DNA of 64,000 nucleotides from Bacteroidota bacterium (GCA_018818165.1 JAHISP010000082.1:1-64000); one strand, 5' to 3'. Shown: positions 1 through 10,343, numbered from the stretch's first letter. The notes: generated by a model from the letters alone, not told the origin. Translations and numbers: made by a program.

Positions 1-2897
1 ATGGAGCTCCTGAAGCTTCTTATGGTTTTGATGATGTAAAATTAGAATTAGTTTCCGAAGTACCCGACGAAACTAACTTATTAGTTAATCCAGGTTTTGA
101 AGAAGGAGCTGATTCAAACGGTGTCCCACTTGGTTGGTTAGGTTACGCTCAAACAGGAGCAAGTATTGAATTTATAAGCAATGCACAAACTTCACATAGC
201 GGTGTTAACTGGGTAAAATGTACCAGTACTCAAGGTGGATATTATCTACTATACCAAAACACTTTTCCTGCTAAACCAGGAGATGTTTGGGATCTAAGTT
301 CATTTATTAAAGATGTTTCTCCCTCTAATCCGGGTGCTGTTTATGCTGCGTTAAAGATTACAGCAAAAACTAGTGCAGGGGCAAATATCAAAGCATGGGA
401 AGTTTATCAAGATAGTGTAACAGATGAATGGAAACAATTTTCCAATATTCAAACAATGCCAGAAGGTACGGCTTTCATCCAAGCTGTAATAGTTGTGCAT
501 GCAGCAGATGGTGTTTCCGAAGCTTCTTATGGTTTAGATGATGTAAGTTTAGACCTGATTTATGAAAATCAAATACAATCGGCTAATTTAAATTATTTAG
601 CGAATCCAGGTTTTGAAGAAGCAGACCAAGATTCAAATGGTATTCCAGATGGTTGGATTGGTTATGCTCAAACTGGTGCAAGTATAGAATTGATTAATAA
701 AAATACAACAGCTTACAATGGTAAATATTGGACAAAATGCACAAGTACAAGTGGTGGATTTTATCTCCTTTATCAAAATACATTTCCGGCCAAAGAAGGA
801 GATATTTGGGATTTTAGTTCTTTTATAAAGGATGTTTCGCCAGCGGATCCAGGTGGTAGTTATGCTGCATTAAAGATAACTGCTAAAACGAGTTCTGGAT
901 CTAATATTCAAGCATGGGAAGTTTTCCAAGATAGTGTAACATCATATTGGAAAAGATTTTCAAATTCCCAAACTATGCCGGAAGGTACTGGGTATATTCA
1001 AGCTGTAATAGTTGTTCACGGTGCAGATGGAGCTCCTGAAGCTTCTTATGGTTTTGATGATGTAAAATTAGAATTAGTTTCCGAAGTACCCGACGAAACT
1101 AACTTATTAGTTAATCCAGGTTTTGAAGAAGGAGCTGATTCAAACAGTGTCCCACTTGGTTGGCTAGGTTACGCTCAAACAGGAGCAAGTATTGAATTTA
1201 TAAGAGATGCACAAACTTCACATAATGGTGTTAACTGGGTAAAATGTACAAGTACTCAAGGTGGATATTATCTACTATATCAAAATACTTTCCCAACAAA
1301 AGAAGGAGATGTTTGGAAATTAAGCTCATTCTTTAAAGATGTATCTCCCAATGATTCTGGAGGTTATTATGCAGCTCTGAAAATATCAGCTAAAAGTGTT
1401 ACAGGATCAACATTCCAATCTTGGGAAATTTATCAGGACAGTGTTACCAAAGAATGGGCAGAATATTCAAATACTCAAACTATGCCTGAAGGTACAGCGT
1501 TTATACAAGCAGTAATTGTCATCCATGCTGCTGATGGTGCACCAGATGCCTCATATGGAATTGATGATGTAAAGTTAAAATTGGTTGCTGAGAAAGATCC
1601 ATCAAATTATTTAGCAAATCCAGGATTTGAAGCTGGTGTAGATTCAAATGGTGTTCCAATAGGCTGGATTGGTTATGCCCAAACAGGTGCAAGTATGGAA
1701 GTGATAAATGATGCGTCAACAGCAAACTCAGGAGATACTTGGGTAAAATGTACAAGTACAGAAGGTGGCTACTATCTATTGTATCAAAATACTTTTAAGG
1801 CTAAGGAAGGAGATATTTGGAAATTAAGTTCATTCTATAAAGATGTTTCCCCAAGTTATCCAGGAGCAAATTTTGCAGCTTTGAAAATTTCAGCCAAAAG
1901 TGTTACAGGTGCAACTTTCCAATCTTGGGAAATTTATCCAGATAGTGTAACTACAGAATGGGAAGAATACGTAAATACACAAACCATGCCTGAAGGTACT
2001 GCCTACATTCAAGCAGTTGTTGTTATTCATGCTGCTGACAATGCCCCAGAAGCTTCTTATGGAATAGACGATGTTAAATTAGAATTGTTGCCGGAAGTTG
2101 ATACACTAAACTATTTAGCAAATCCTGGTTTTGAAGGCGATATCGATGCTAATGGAATCCCAACTGGATGGATAGGCTATTCTCAAACTGGTGCTAGTAT
2201 GGAAGTGATTAAAGATGCAGCTACTGCAAATTCAGGATATAATTGGGTAAAATGTACAAGTACTGAAGGCGGATATTATTTGTTATATCAAAACGCATTC
2301 CCTGCTGCAGAAGGTGATGTTTGGGAGTTTAGCGCACACTTCAAAGATATTTCTCCAGCATACCCTGGTGGGCATTTTGCAGCATTAAAAATTTCAGCAA
2401 AAAGCGTTACAGGATCTACATTTTTATATTGGGAAGAATTCCAAGATAGTGTTTCTTCAGAATGGATAAAATGTAGTAATATTCAAACCATGCCGGAAGG
2501 AACTGCATATATACAAGCTGTATTAGTAATACATGGAGCAGATGGAGCTACTGAAGCTTCTTATGGAATTGATGATGTAAGATTGGTTAAAGAAGTATCT
2601 GTGGGGGTTGAGAATAATACCAATACAATTCCAATTGATTATTCACTAAATCAAAACTATCCAAATCCATTTAATCCATCAACAATTATTAAATATAGCT
2701 TGAAAAATCCAGGGAAAGTATCATTGAAAGTATTTAACGTACTTGGACAGGAAGTTGCTACTCTAGTAAATGAGTTCAAAAATACTGGCAATTATGAATT
2801 CAATTTTAATGCTAGAAACTTAGCCAGTGGTGTTTACGTTTATCGATTGCAATCAGGTGCATTTGTTGATGTTAAAAAGATGGTTTTAATTAAGTAA
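1..2897 (+). CDS. Secreted tandem-repeat protein with T9SS tail (5' partial)
   Basis: The frame is already open at the window edge (codons begin at base 3), so the true start and any signal peptide lie upstream; the in-frame ATG at 456 falls inside a repeat and is not a start. About 965 residues are visible: the end of one module, then five complete modules of 168-172 residues. Each module begins with a LxNPGFE motif and carries GYAQTGAS, a KCTST..GG..LLYQN block and TMPEGTA.IQAV. The pattern suggests a beta-sandwich of the CBM4/9 or galactose-binding kind, but I cannot assign a family. The last ~85 residues are a T9SS type A sorting domain (NQNYPNPFNPST, ending KKMVLIK), so export to the surface or medium is expected. 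Glycan binding or adhesion are plausible roles. A terminator follows directly. Confidence 0.85.
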   Translation, partial: GAPEASYGFDDVKLELVSEVPDETNLLVNPGFEEGADSNGVPLGWLGYAQTGASIEFISNAQTSHSGVNWVKCTSTQGGYYLLYQNTFPAKPGDVWDLSSFIKDVSPSNPGAVYAALKITAKTSAGANIKAWEVYQDSVTDEWKQFSNIQTMPEGTAFIQAVIVVHAADGVSEASYGLDDVSLDLIYENQIQSANLNYLANPGFEEADQDSNGIPDGWIGYAQTGASIELINKNTTAYNGKYWTKCTSTSGGFYLLYQNTFPAKEGDIWDFSSFIKDVSPADPGGSYAALKITAKTSSGSNIQAWEVFQDSVTSYWKRFSNSQTMPEGTGYIQAVIVVHGADGAPEASYGFDDVKLELVSEVPDETNLLVNPGFEEGADSNSVPLGWLGYAQTGASIEFIRDAQTSHNGVNWVKCTSTQGGYYLLYQNTFPTKEGDVWKLSSFFKDVSPNDSGGYYAALKISAKSVTGSTFQSWEIYQDSVTKEWAEYSNTQTMPEGTAFIQAVIVIHAADGAPDASYGIDDVKLKLVAEKDPSNYLANPGFEAGVDSNGVPIGWIGYAQTGASMEVINDASTANSGDTWVKCTSTEGGYYLLYQNTFKAKEGDIWKLSSFYKDVSPSYPGANFAALKISAKSVTGATFQSWEIYPDSVTTEWEEYVNTQTMPEGTAYIQAVVVIHAADNAPEASYGIDDVKLELLPEVDTLNYLANPGFEGDIDANGIPTGWIGYSQTGASMEVIKDAATANSGYNWVKCTSTEGGYYLLYQNAFPAAEGDVWEFSAHFKDISPAYPGGHFAALKISAKSVTGSTFLYWEEFQDSVSSEWIKCSNIQTMPEGTAYIQAVLVIHGADGATEASYGIDDVRLVKEVSVGVENNTNTIPIDYSLNQNYPNPFNPSTIIKYSLKNPGKVSLKVFNVLGQEVATLVNEFKNTGNYEFNFNARNLASGVYVYRLQSGAFVDVKKMVLIK
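81..2612 (+). repeat. Five tandem ~504-516 bp coding repeats
   Basis: Repeat units start at about 81, 597, 1107, 1611 and 2115, each at the leucine before NPGFE, with periods of 516, 510, 504 and 504 bp. All stay in frame. Bases 1-119 of the window equal bases 1027-1145 exactly by eye, and similarity continues for another ~150 bases before the copies diverge. That is an offset of two units (1026 bp), which points to recent duplication or gene conversion between non-adjacent units. Confidence 0.92.
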
Positions 2898-2907
2898 AAA
2901 ATCCATG

Positions 2908-2940
2908 AGCCCCAATCTGTAATGATTGGGGTTCTGTTAT
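2908..2940 (+). terminator. Rho-independent terminator after the repeat protein
   Basis: The arms AGCCCCAATC (2908-2917) and GATTGGGGTT (2924-2933) form a 10 bp stem with one G-U pair around the loop TGTAAT. A T-rich stretch CTGTTATTT follows. It sits 11 bases after the stop at 2897 and separates this gene from the receptor gene at 3007. Confidence 0.85.
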
Positions 2941-3006
2941 TTGATATAAATATTAAAACAATATCTTGAACTAAATGATATTTATTGTAATAATATGAGT
3001 TTGTAA

Positions 3007-6000
3007 ATGACAACGAAATTAAAAAATTTCTTAATAAAAATTAGAGTGCTTGGTATGATCAATCACCTATTATGTTACAATTTCTTTCGAATTAAACATA
3101 TATATCTATTATTTTTATTTATTTCAGGAGTTTTACTCGCAGGAAATACTGGTAAAATTAGTGGTGTTGTAGTTGATGCTGGCACTCAAGAACCTTTAAT
3201 AGGTGTAAATATTTATATAGAAAGCTTAAGTAGAGGAACCGCTTCCGATGTTGATGGCAAGTTTATTATACTAGGTATTACACCAGGGATCTATGAACTA
3301 AAAATATCTTACATGGGTTATCAGACTGTTACTATTACTGAGGTTCAAATAGTGATTGATAGAACAACTGATATCAACGTTGAAATGAATAAAGTATCCA
3401 TTGAGCTTAAAGATGAAATAGTTGTGAATGCTACTCGACCTCCTATTGCTATGGATGTATCTTCAAGCAAAATTGACATACAAATTACAGAAATTGAAAC
3501 GGTTGCTCTTGTTGATTTTAATAGTTTATTAAATCTTCAGCCAGGTACAATTTATAAACCTCGAACAAATGATGCTCAAGAGCAAATTACTAATGAATTA
3601 TCAATCAGAGGTGGAACTGGAGTTGGAGTATTTGTTGATGGACTTAATGTTACTGAAGCGCTATCAAGTGGTTCTCTAACAAATTTCAATTTAAGTTCGT
3701 TAAAAGCTGCTGAAATATTGACAGGCGGATTTAATTCAGAATACGGGAATATTAGGTCAGGTGTTATTAATGTTGTAACAAAAGATGGAACGGAAAATTA
3801 TCATTTTAGTGCTGATTTTAAATATAGCCCTGCTGCTAAAAAGCATTTTGGAAGTTCCATTTTTGATCATAAAACTGCTCCAGAATGGTTACTATATGGA
3901 TATGATGATGCTTTATATGGACCAGATGGAATTCATGATGCAAGTAATCCTGATAGCTATTGGGAATGTTTTTCTGTCTATGATACTGTATATGGCTTTA
4001 CTCCTGAACAAGCGCAAGAAGTGTGGAAATATAACCATAGAGAAAGGGAATATGGACATAAACCAGACTATATTGTTGACGCTAGTTTAGGGGGACCGAT
4101 ACCATTGCTAAACTATCTTACTAACGACGATATTCTTAAATTTTTTACAAGTTTTCGTTACGAATATAATATGTTTGCGGTACCACTATCTCGTGACCAT
4201 TTTGAAGATATGAACTGGTTTTGGAAACTAACACTTACTCCAGGTGCTGCTATAAAAATAAATTTTCAGGGCACTTATCAACAGAATCTTTCAAGCACAA
4301 CATATAATACACCTCAAGTATCAGTTGCATCTACAGAACAAGCAATCTATAGCATGCAATATCCACTAACTAAATACTATCAGGCAATGAGATCAGTAGC
4401 AGATAGATATAGAAATCAGTTTGCTGTAAACATAACTCATGCTTTTTCTGAGAATTCATTTTACGATTTTAAAGCATCATATTTGCTTCGTAGATCATTT
4501 GTAAATCATGGGCCTGATAGAAATAGTGAAATTAAGTTTCAGGTTGGGGAATTTGGTTTTGATGAACAGCCAAATGGTTGGACTCCCGTTAATTATGGAG
4601 GTGATTTTGGTGGTAGGGAAAGTGAATTTGGCATAACAACCTCAGGATATTCATTTATTTTTGGGGGACATGGAAAAGAAAGAGACTACTCGCGCGAAAT
4701 TTTAATTAATACAAGATTTGATTTAGTTAGTCAACTTAATAATTATCATCAAATAAAAACTGGGTTTGAATTTAACTATGATGATATGGACATGGATCAT
4801 GGACTCGTTCAATATTCACCCCCATTAATAAAGCATGATAAATTTAGACAAATTCCAATAAAAGCTGCATTCTATGCTCAGGATAAAATTGAATTTAGCG
4901 GAATGGTTGCTAATCTTGGCATTAGACTTGACTATACTGACAGGAGAGGAACATATTATACTGATTTGTTTTCTGAATATTACACTACTGATAGTTTGGA
5001 CTATGTCTCAACAAAAAAAATAGATCCGTTTTTCTACGTTAGCCCAAGAATAGGTATATCACATCCAATAAGTACAAAAAGCAAGTTATTTTTTAACTAT
5101 GGACATTTTTATGATGAACCAGGTGTACTTTACTTGTACAATAAAAGAGAAAGATATGGTGGATTCTATGACAGAATTGAAAATACTAATTTGAAACCTC
5201 AAAGAACAATTGCTTATGAATTAGGTTTTGAACAACAAATTGGTGATGAATACCTTTGCCACATTTCTGGATACTATAGAAACATTACTAATCAGATTAA
5301 GTGGGTTGATTATTATTCTGAGGCAGGTAATAAAATATCATCCTATTCAAATGGAAATTACGCAGATTCAAGAGGTTTGGAAGCTATTTTTGAAAAAAAA
5401 TTGGGTGAGTTTTTAGTTGGTAATTTAAGCTTCGACTATTTGATCACTTCTTCTGGAGATTTTGGAGATGCGGTTATATATGAGGATGTATTAAAAACTC
5501 CAGTAATGAGCAGTAGCACTCAATATACGCCTGGCGCTTCATATTCATTTATTGCAAATCTAACATTTAAAACTCCTGTTGATTTTGGAAGAGATATTTT
5601 AGATATAGATTTGTTTGGTGATTTAAATTTGAATTTTACTTATGAATATAGAAGTGGAAGAACATTTACTTACAATCCCCAAAATCTACCTGGAGTTAAC
5701 AATAATATGAGATGGAGACCTCATCAAAATACAAATATGAGGTTATCTAAAGGTCTAAATATAAGTGGAGTTTATTTTCAAATTTATTTAGATATATATA
5801 ATTTATTTAATGTTAAAGAACTAAATAGTAATCTAAGATCATTATTACTTCCTTACTTAAAATTATATAATGAATATTTAGAGTCGTTAGAACTTCCTGA
5901 AGAAGGTGGAAATGATCAGCCAGGAGATTATAAAGCAGATCATATAAAGCTACCTAATCCCGGAGATTTCCCAACTCAGTTGCTCTTTAATGCACCTAGA

Positions 6001-6033
6001 GATATCTATTTTGGGATAAAGATTAATTTTTAA
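3007..6033 (+). CDS. TonB-dependent outer-membrane receptor (SusC-like, first triad)
   Basis: This 1008-residue protein has a CarboxypepD_reg-like domain (about residues 49-135, starting GKISGVVVDAGTQEPLIGVN), a plug domain with LSIRGGTGVGVFVDGLNV near residue 198 and ..GGFNSEYGN..SGVINVVTKDG after it, and a long aromatic-rich beta-barrel to the C-terminus (FGIKINF). It should import oligosaccharides across the outer membrane using TonB energy. The hydrophobic signal segment (IYLLFLFISGVLLAG) lies about 30 residues in, so a later start such as the ATG at 3055 is possible. No SusD gene follows; instead a secreted VVPNPY-tail protein and a PorV-like barrel come next, the same order as at 31317-38651. 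It is the first gene of the amino-sugar locus. Confidence 0.93.
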   Translation: MTTKLKNFLIKIRVLGMINHLLCYNFFRIKHIYLLFLFISGVLLAGNTGKISGVVVDAGTQEPLIGVNIYIESLSRGTASDVDGKFIILGITPGIYELKISYMGYQTVTITEVQIVIDRTTDINVEMNKVSIELKDEIVVNATRPPIAMDVSSSKIDIQITEIETVALVDFNSLLNLQPGTIYKPRTNDAQEQITNELSIRGGTGVGVFVDGLNVTEALSSGSLTNFNLSSLKAAEILTGGFNSEYGNIRSGVINVVTKDGTENYHFSADFKYSPAAKKHFGSSIFDHKTAPEWLLYGYDDALYGPDGIHDASNPDSYWECFSVYDTVYGFTPEQAQEVWKYNHREREYGHKPDYIVDASLGGPIPLLNYLTNDDILKFFTSFRYEYNMFAVPLSRDHFEDMNWFWKLTLTPGAAIKINFQGTYQQNLSSTTYNTPQVSVASTEQAIYSMQYPLTKYYQAMRSVADRYRNQFAVNITHAFSENSFYDFKASYLLRRSFVNHGPDRNSEIKFQVGEFGFDEQPNGWTPVNYGGDFGGRESEFGITTSGYSFIFGGHGKERDYSREILINTRFDLVSQLNNYHQIKTGFEFNYDDMDMDHGLVQYSPPLIKHDKFRQIPIKAAFYAQDKIEFSGMVANLGIRLDYTDRRGTYYTDLFSEYYTTDSLDYVSTKKIDPFFYVSPRIGISHPISTKSKLFFNYGHFYDEPGVLYLYNKRERYGGFYDRIENTNLKPQRTIAYELGFEQQIGDEYLCHISGYYRNITNQIKWVDYYSEAGNKISSYSNGNYADSRGLEAIFEKKLGEFLVGNLSFDYLITSSGDFGDAVIYEDVLKTPVMSSSTQYTPGASYSFIANLTFKTPVDFGRDILDIDLFGDLNLNFTYEYRSGRTFTYNPQNLPGVNNNMRWRPHQNTNMRLSKGLNISGVYFQIYLDIYNLFNVKELNSNLRSLLLPYLKLYNEYLESLELPEEGGNDQPGDYKADHIKLPNPGDFPTQLLFNAPRDIYFGIKINF

Positions 6034-6045
6034 TTTGGAGCTTAA

Positions 6046-8010
6046 ATGAAATTTAATTTGTTAAAGAAGGTAACGCTTTTAATGTTAGTACTCCAATTAC
6101 CTATGTTGGCTCAAATAAAATTTGAACATCATATCAATCGATTAGCTTTAGAAGTAAGTGAAAATGGTGCCTCTCTATATAGAAATAATACGATTTTGTA
6201 TCCAACATGGCCTTTTGATTCACGATATTTTAATTTTTCAGCAAGAAAAATGTACATTGAATCGTGGGGTGTTTGGCTTGGAGCTAAAAATTTTACTGGC
6301 GTAAGTGATACTACTGCAAAGGATGCCTTTGTTGCTTGTGGAAATTTTTATATAAATACAAATGACATTGTTCCACTAAGTCTGAGCAAAAGAATTAGAT
6401 ACCCTTATCCAAAAGTAAGAGTAGATGATGGTAGTGGAAAAATAAAAGAAGAAAGTTTTGATGCTGCGGATTTAGTCACCTCACTTATTTGTGATGAACA
6501 GATTGAAAGTGTTTGGACAACTTCATTAGGAATTACCATTCAATTAAAAACTTATGCATATGCAGTTGAAGGACATAAAAATTATATTATTTATGATTAT
6601 AAATTCATAAATACGGGTAATATTGATAAGGATGTAGGCACAAGAGAATTATCAAATCAGCTTAGTGATGTTTGGTTTGGTATTTCATTTTCAACTGATA
6701 TAAAACCAAGATTTGGCGGAACTGAGCTTGATGATAATTATGAGTATTATGGCTCTACTTATGATGATTATGTTAAAGGTGATCAAACAGCTGATTCAGC
6801 AAGAGTGTTAATTGCATGGGACGGAGAACACGTTGATACGGAAAACTTTGATCCAGATCCAATAACAAAAGAAGCTAGAGTCCCAGGATATTATGGTTTG
6901 GGAATATTACATGTAGATAAACAAGCAATTGATGATTTAGAATATGGATCTTCTGACGATCCTGCACAACCAGTAAATGTTGATGACGATGCAGGTACAG
7001 AGTCAAGTGTAAGTACTCAGATTCAAAAATTATCTCAAGGAGGTAATGAAAACTTTTCTGGTTATGGTGCAGGTAATTTTTTAGTAAGTGTTGGACCTTA
7101 TAATATACCAATAAATGAAGATGTTCGTGTGGTATTGGTTCAAATTATAGATGGTATATCTAGAGAAAAAGCTGAAGATCTTGGATTAAAATTATTGAAC
7201 GGTGACATAACAAAAGAACAATATGATGCAGAAGTAAGAACGGGAAGGGATTCATTATTTAGCTCACTTCATGCAGCTCAAGTTGCTTACAAAAGAAAGT
7301 TTAATATTCCTGATCCCTTACCCTCTCCAGATTCAATAACTGTATCAACCTGTATTGGTAATATTAAAATTGAATGGTCAAATAGTGCTGAAACTGCTAT
7401 TGATCCTGACTCAAAAACAGCAGATTTTGCTGGATATAGAGTTTATAGAGCAGCTATTTCACCAGATAATAGATGGGAAAAAATCTATGAAGTTGGAGGG
7501 AATAGTGGTAATCAAATAGTTCATTCTTATATTGATACAAATGTAATAATGGGATTTGATTATTATTATGCAGTTACTGCCTTTGATGACGGAGTAAATA
7601 ACTATCTGAATCCAGGACAATCTTTAGAAAGTTCCAAACAAGCATCAACGGCTTATGTGGGAACATCAGCGGCTATGAAACCTCAAATTACTCATGAAGC
7701 TTTTAAGAATAATATTAGAGTTGTACCAAATCCGTATAATAAACGTTCTGCAAATTATGGTGATCCTAATAATCCTAGTGATACGGAAAATAATAAATTA
7801 TTATTTGTTGGATTACCAGGTCATTGTACTATTAGAATATATACAGTATCGGGTGATTTGGTTAAAACAATTCATCATGAAAGTGGTTTAGGTTCTGAAG
7901 AATGGAACCAAGTTACTGACTCAAATCAATTTATTGTTAGCGGACTATATATTGCACATATAGAATCCGATTTAGGAGATGAAATAATAAAATTTGTGGT
8001 GATACGATGA
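6046..8010 (+). CDS. Secreted partner protein with Fn3-like region and VVPNPY tail
   Basis: This 654-residue protein starts 12 bases after the receptor stop, with GGAG at 6037-6040 as ribosome site. It has a signal peptide (MKFNLLKKVTLLMLVLQLPMLAQ), a large unassigned region (about 25-425), an Fn3-like stretch containing FAGYRVYRA and YYAVTAFDDG (about 430-545), and a C-terminal FlgD-like sorting-type domain beginning NIRVVPNPY (about 560-654). The tail differs from the NYPNPFNPST form but is the same kind of T9SS-linked Ig-like domain. It is homologous over its C-terminal third to the 1166-residue protein at 34101. Its fixed place between a TonB receptor and a PorV-like barrel suggests a surface glycan-binding or receptor-lid role in place of SusD. 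That role is inference. Confidence 0.8.
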   Translation: MKFNLLKKVTLLMLVLQLPMLAQIKFEHHINRLALEVSENGASLYRNNTILYPTWPFDSRYFNFSARKMYIESWGVWLGAKNFTGVSDTTAKDAFVACGNFYINTNDIVPLSLSKRIRYPYPKVRVDDGSGKIKEESFDAADLVTSLICDEQIESVWTTSLGITIQLKTYAYAVEGHKNYIIYDYKFINTGNIDKDVGTRELSNQLSDVWFGISFSTDIKPRFGGTELDDNYEYYGSTYDDYVKGDQTADSARVLIAWDGEHVDTENFDPDPITKEARVPGYYGLGILHVDKQAIDDLEYGSSDDPAQPVNVDDDAGTESSVSTQIQKLSQGGNENFSGYGAGNFLVSVGPYNIPINEDVRVVLVQIIDGISREKAEDLGLKLLNGDITKEQYDAEVRTGRDSLFSSLHAAQVAYKRKFNIPDPLPSPDSITVSTCIGNIKIEWSNSAETAIDPDSKTADFAGYRVYRAAISPDNRWEKIYEVGGNSGNQIVHSYIDTNVIMGFDYYYAVTAFDDGVNNYLNPGQSLESSKQASTAYVGTSAAMKPQITHEAFKNNIRVVPNPYNKRSANYGDPNNPSDTENNKLLFVGLPGHCTIRIYTVSGDLVKTIHHESGLGSEEWNQVTDSNQFIVSGLYIAHIESDLGDEIIKFVVIR

Positions 8011-9035
8011 CAAAACAAAATATCTTTAAGATCACATTAATAGTTGTATTTATTTCAAACTATTTATTGTTAGGCCAAGATAATTTTAATAAAGTCGGTC
8101 AAAGTGGAATGCAGTACTTAAAAATTGGTGTAGGTGCAGAAATGGTTGGTCGCGGCGAAGCTGGTATATCGGATGTGAAAGGTGTTAATGCTATGTTTTG
8201 GAATCCGGCAGGATTGGCAGATTTAGAGGGTAATGAATTTCTATTTAGTCATAATGCATGGATAGCAGATATATCTATGAATGCAGTTGGAGTAGGAATG
8301 AACTTTGATGATTGGGGAACATTTGGTATAAATATGTTATGGATGGATTATGGTAAATTATATAAAACATCAGTAGCCACTACTATTGAAGAATCTGCTC
8401 AGTATGGTTATGTGGACGAAGGTACTTTTTCACCATCTGATCTTGCAATTGGTCTTACATATTCAAGAAAAGTTTCTTCTCAATTTTCATTTGGTGGTCA
8501 AGTAAGATATTTATACGAAAATTATGGAAGCAATAGAACAATAAATATTTCAGGAAAAGAAACTACAACTAATAATACAATGTCTGCTTTTTGTTTTGAT
8601 TTTGGTACTAAATATTATCCCGGATATGAAAGTTTAGCATTCTCAATGACAATCCAAAATTTTTCAACAGATTTAAAATATCAACAGGAGGCATTTAGTA
8701 CACCACTGACTTTTAAAATTGGTATCTCGATGAATATGCTAGATTTTCTTGGAGATAAATCGAGTAGTTCATTATTGTTAGCTATTGATGCAGTTCATCC
8801 GAGAGATTATTCTGAAAGAATAAACGTTGGATTAGAGTACAATTATCTCGGGATATTTAAATTACGTAGCGGATATAGAATCAATTATGATGAAGGAAAT
8901 TTTACAGCTGGAGCTGGCTTAAGGTATACTTTATCTAACTCACTTGGTATAAAATTAGACGTAAGTTATATTTTTATGTCATCAGGCAGATTCTCTTGGC
9001 CATTGCAATTAACCGCAGGACTGATAATGTTTTAG
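8007..9035 (+). CDS. PorV/UPF0164-like outer-membrane beta-barrel
   Basis: This 342-residue protein overlaps the previous gene by 4 bases (ATGA at 8007), implying translational coupling. It has a signal peptide ending near LLLGQ, then the family hallmark GMQYLKIGVGAEMVGRGEAG followed by AMFWNPAGLADLEGNEF, and many alternating beta strands to the end. These motifs are those of the PorV/PorQ/UPF0164 family, whose best known member PorV shuttles T9SS cargo in the outer membrane. Because it is coupled to a gene for a sorting-tail protein, it may be a dedicated sorting or anchoring partner. A paralogue occupies the same place in the second triad (37611). Confidence 0.88.
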   Translation: MTKQNIFKITLIVVFISNYLLLGQDNFNKVGQSGMQYLKIGVGAEMVGRGEAGISDVKGVNAMFWNPAGLADLEGNEFLFSHNAWIADISMNAVGVGMNFDDWGTFGINMLWMDYGKLYKTSVATTIEESAQYGYVDEGTFSPSDLAIGLTYSRKVSSQFSFGGQVRYLYENYGSNRTINISGKETTTNNTMSAFCFDFGTKYYPGYESLAFSMTIQNFSTDLKYQQEAFSTPLTFKIGISMNMLDFLGDKSSSSLLLAIDAVHPRDYSERINVGLEYNYLGIFKLRSGYRINYDEGNFTAGAGLRYTLSNSLGIKLDVSYIFMSSGRFSWPLQLTAGLIMF

Positions 9036-9101
9036 GTTAAATAAAATTGTAATTTAAAACTATTAAGTATTAAAAAATTAAATAAGTGTGAGAGTAATTG
9101 A

Positions 9102-10343
9102 ATGAATAATAACAAACAAAGTACAATAAAAGGTCAAACTTTATTACGACAAAGAAATGTTTTACTTGTGCTGAACACAATTAATAGTTCTGGTCCTATA
9201 TCTAAAAGAGAAATAGTCTACTTAACAGGCTTAAGTTTTGCAAAAGTTAATTCAATAATAATTTTCTTGAATAACCTAAATCTTATACTTGAGGTAGGAA
9301 AAGAAAAATCGAGTGGTGGTCGTCCTTCTTCTATTTTTGAATTTAATTCAAACTTTAGATACACAATAGGATGTCAATTATCACATACTCAAATTCATAC
9401 CATTGTTAGCAATCTCAAAGGAGAAATCCTTTTTAATGATATTAAACCATTTGATAAATCAACGGGGAAAGAATTTGTTATAGATTTGATGATTGATTCC
9501 ATTGATAATTTGATAAATTTATCAGGAATTCCACATGATAAATTTATAGGAATAGGTGTAGCCATTGCCGGTTTGTTTAATCCTAAAGATGAAACTACAC
9601 TACCTTTTCCTCATTTAGTAAGTTGGGGAAATGTATCGTTTAAAAGTATTCTCTACAATAAATTTAAACTCCCTTGCTATGTAAACAATATAGCTAACGC
9701 TGCTGCTTTGGCAGAAAGAAATTATGGATTGGGGAAAGGCATTGAAAATGTTCTTTATTTGAACATAGGTAGTGGACTTGGAATGGGAATTATTTTCAAC
9801 GGTAAATTATACGAAGGTGTCTCTGGAACAGCTGGTGAGTTTGGACATATAACTGTTGATGAAAATGGTCCAATATGCGCATGTGGCAATGTTGGATGTC
9901 TGGAAGCTATTGCAAGTACAAAAGCTGTAATAAACGATGCAAAGGACAGATTAAAACAGGGTGTCTTGTCTGTACTTTCAAATATGGTTAAAGACAATAT
10001 AAACGATCTCGATTTTAAAATGATTTGTGCAGCTGCAATTCAAAGCGATAAACTTGCTTTTAGTGTTATTGATAAAATGGGACAAAATCTTGGAGAAGGA
10101 ATTGTAACACTAATAAATCTTTTAAATCCAGAAAGAATAATTCTTGGTGGAAAAATTGTAGATGCTAAAAATCTAATAATTATTCCAATAATGAATATAG
10201 TTCAAAAAAGAGCTTTAGAAATTCCAAGAAGAAATACAGAAATAGTATTCTCCAACATGGGCAGTAATGCTGGAACTGTAGGGTCTACTATTCCTATTAT
10301 TGAAAGATTCTTTGAAAATGAAGTAAACAAATTGATCGAATAA
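9102..10343 (+). CDS. ROK-family transcriptional repressor (NagC/XylR type)
   Basis: This 413-residue protein has an N-terminal winged helix-turn-helix (about 15-75, KREIVYLTGLSFAKVNSII) followed by a ROK domain. The zinc site is present as GHI...CACGNVGCLE (about residues 249-268). Sugar-kinase function is unlikely: the usual N-D-A-N-A catalytic motif reads NNIANAAA, so the aspartate is missing, and the N-terminal phosphate loop D-x-G-G-T is replaced by CQLSHT. It is therefore read as a sugar-sensing repressor, probably of this amino-sugar locus, with GlcNAc, GlcNAc-6-P or an oligosaccharide as effector. It lies 66 bases after the barrel gene without a visible terminator between. Confidence 0.92.
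   Translation: MNNNKQSTIKGQTLLRQRNVLLVLNTINSSGPISKREIVYLTGLSFAKVNSIIIFLNNLNLILEVGKEKSSGGRPSSIFEFNSNFRYTIGCQLSHTQIHTIVSNLKGEILFNDIKPFDKSTGKEFVIDLMIDSIDNLINLSGIPHDKFIGIGVAIAGLFNPKDETTLPFPHLVSWGNVSFKSILYNKFKLPCYVNNIANAAALAERNYGLGKGIENVLYLNIGSGLGMGIIFNGKLYEGVSGTAGEFGHITVDENGPICACGNVGCLEAIASTKAVINDAKDRLKQGVLSVLSNMVKDNINDLDFKMICAAAIQSDKLAFSVIDKMGQNLGEGIVTLINLLNPERIILGGKIVDAKNLIIIPIMNIVQKRALEIPRRNTEIVFSNMGSNAGTVGSTIPIIERFFENEVNKLIE

Noticed and set aside
1-2612. Repeats as a CRISPR array
   Set aside because: Units are ~510 bases, in frame and coding, without spacer structure.
456-2897. Gene start at ATG 456
   Set aside because: The same frame is open to the window edge and the upstream bases encode repeat modules homologous to those downstream, so the gene is 5'-partial.
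6046-8010. SusD-like lipoprotein after the receptor
   Set aside because: No lipobox and no SusD-like helical repeat pattern; the tail is of the FlgD/T9SS type.
9102-10343. ROK protein as N-acetylglucosamine kinase
   Set aside because: It has an N-terminal helix-turn-helix and lacks the catalytic Asp and phosphate loop.
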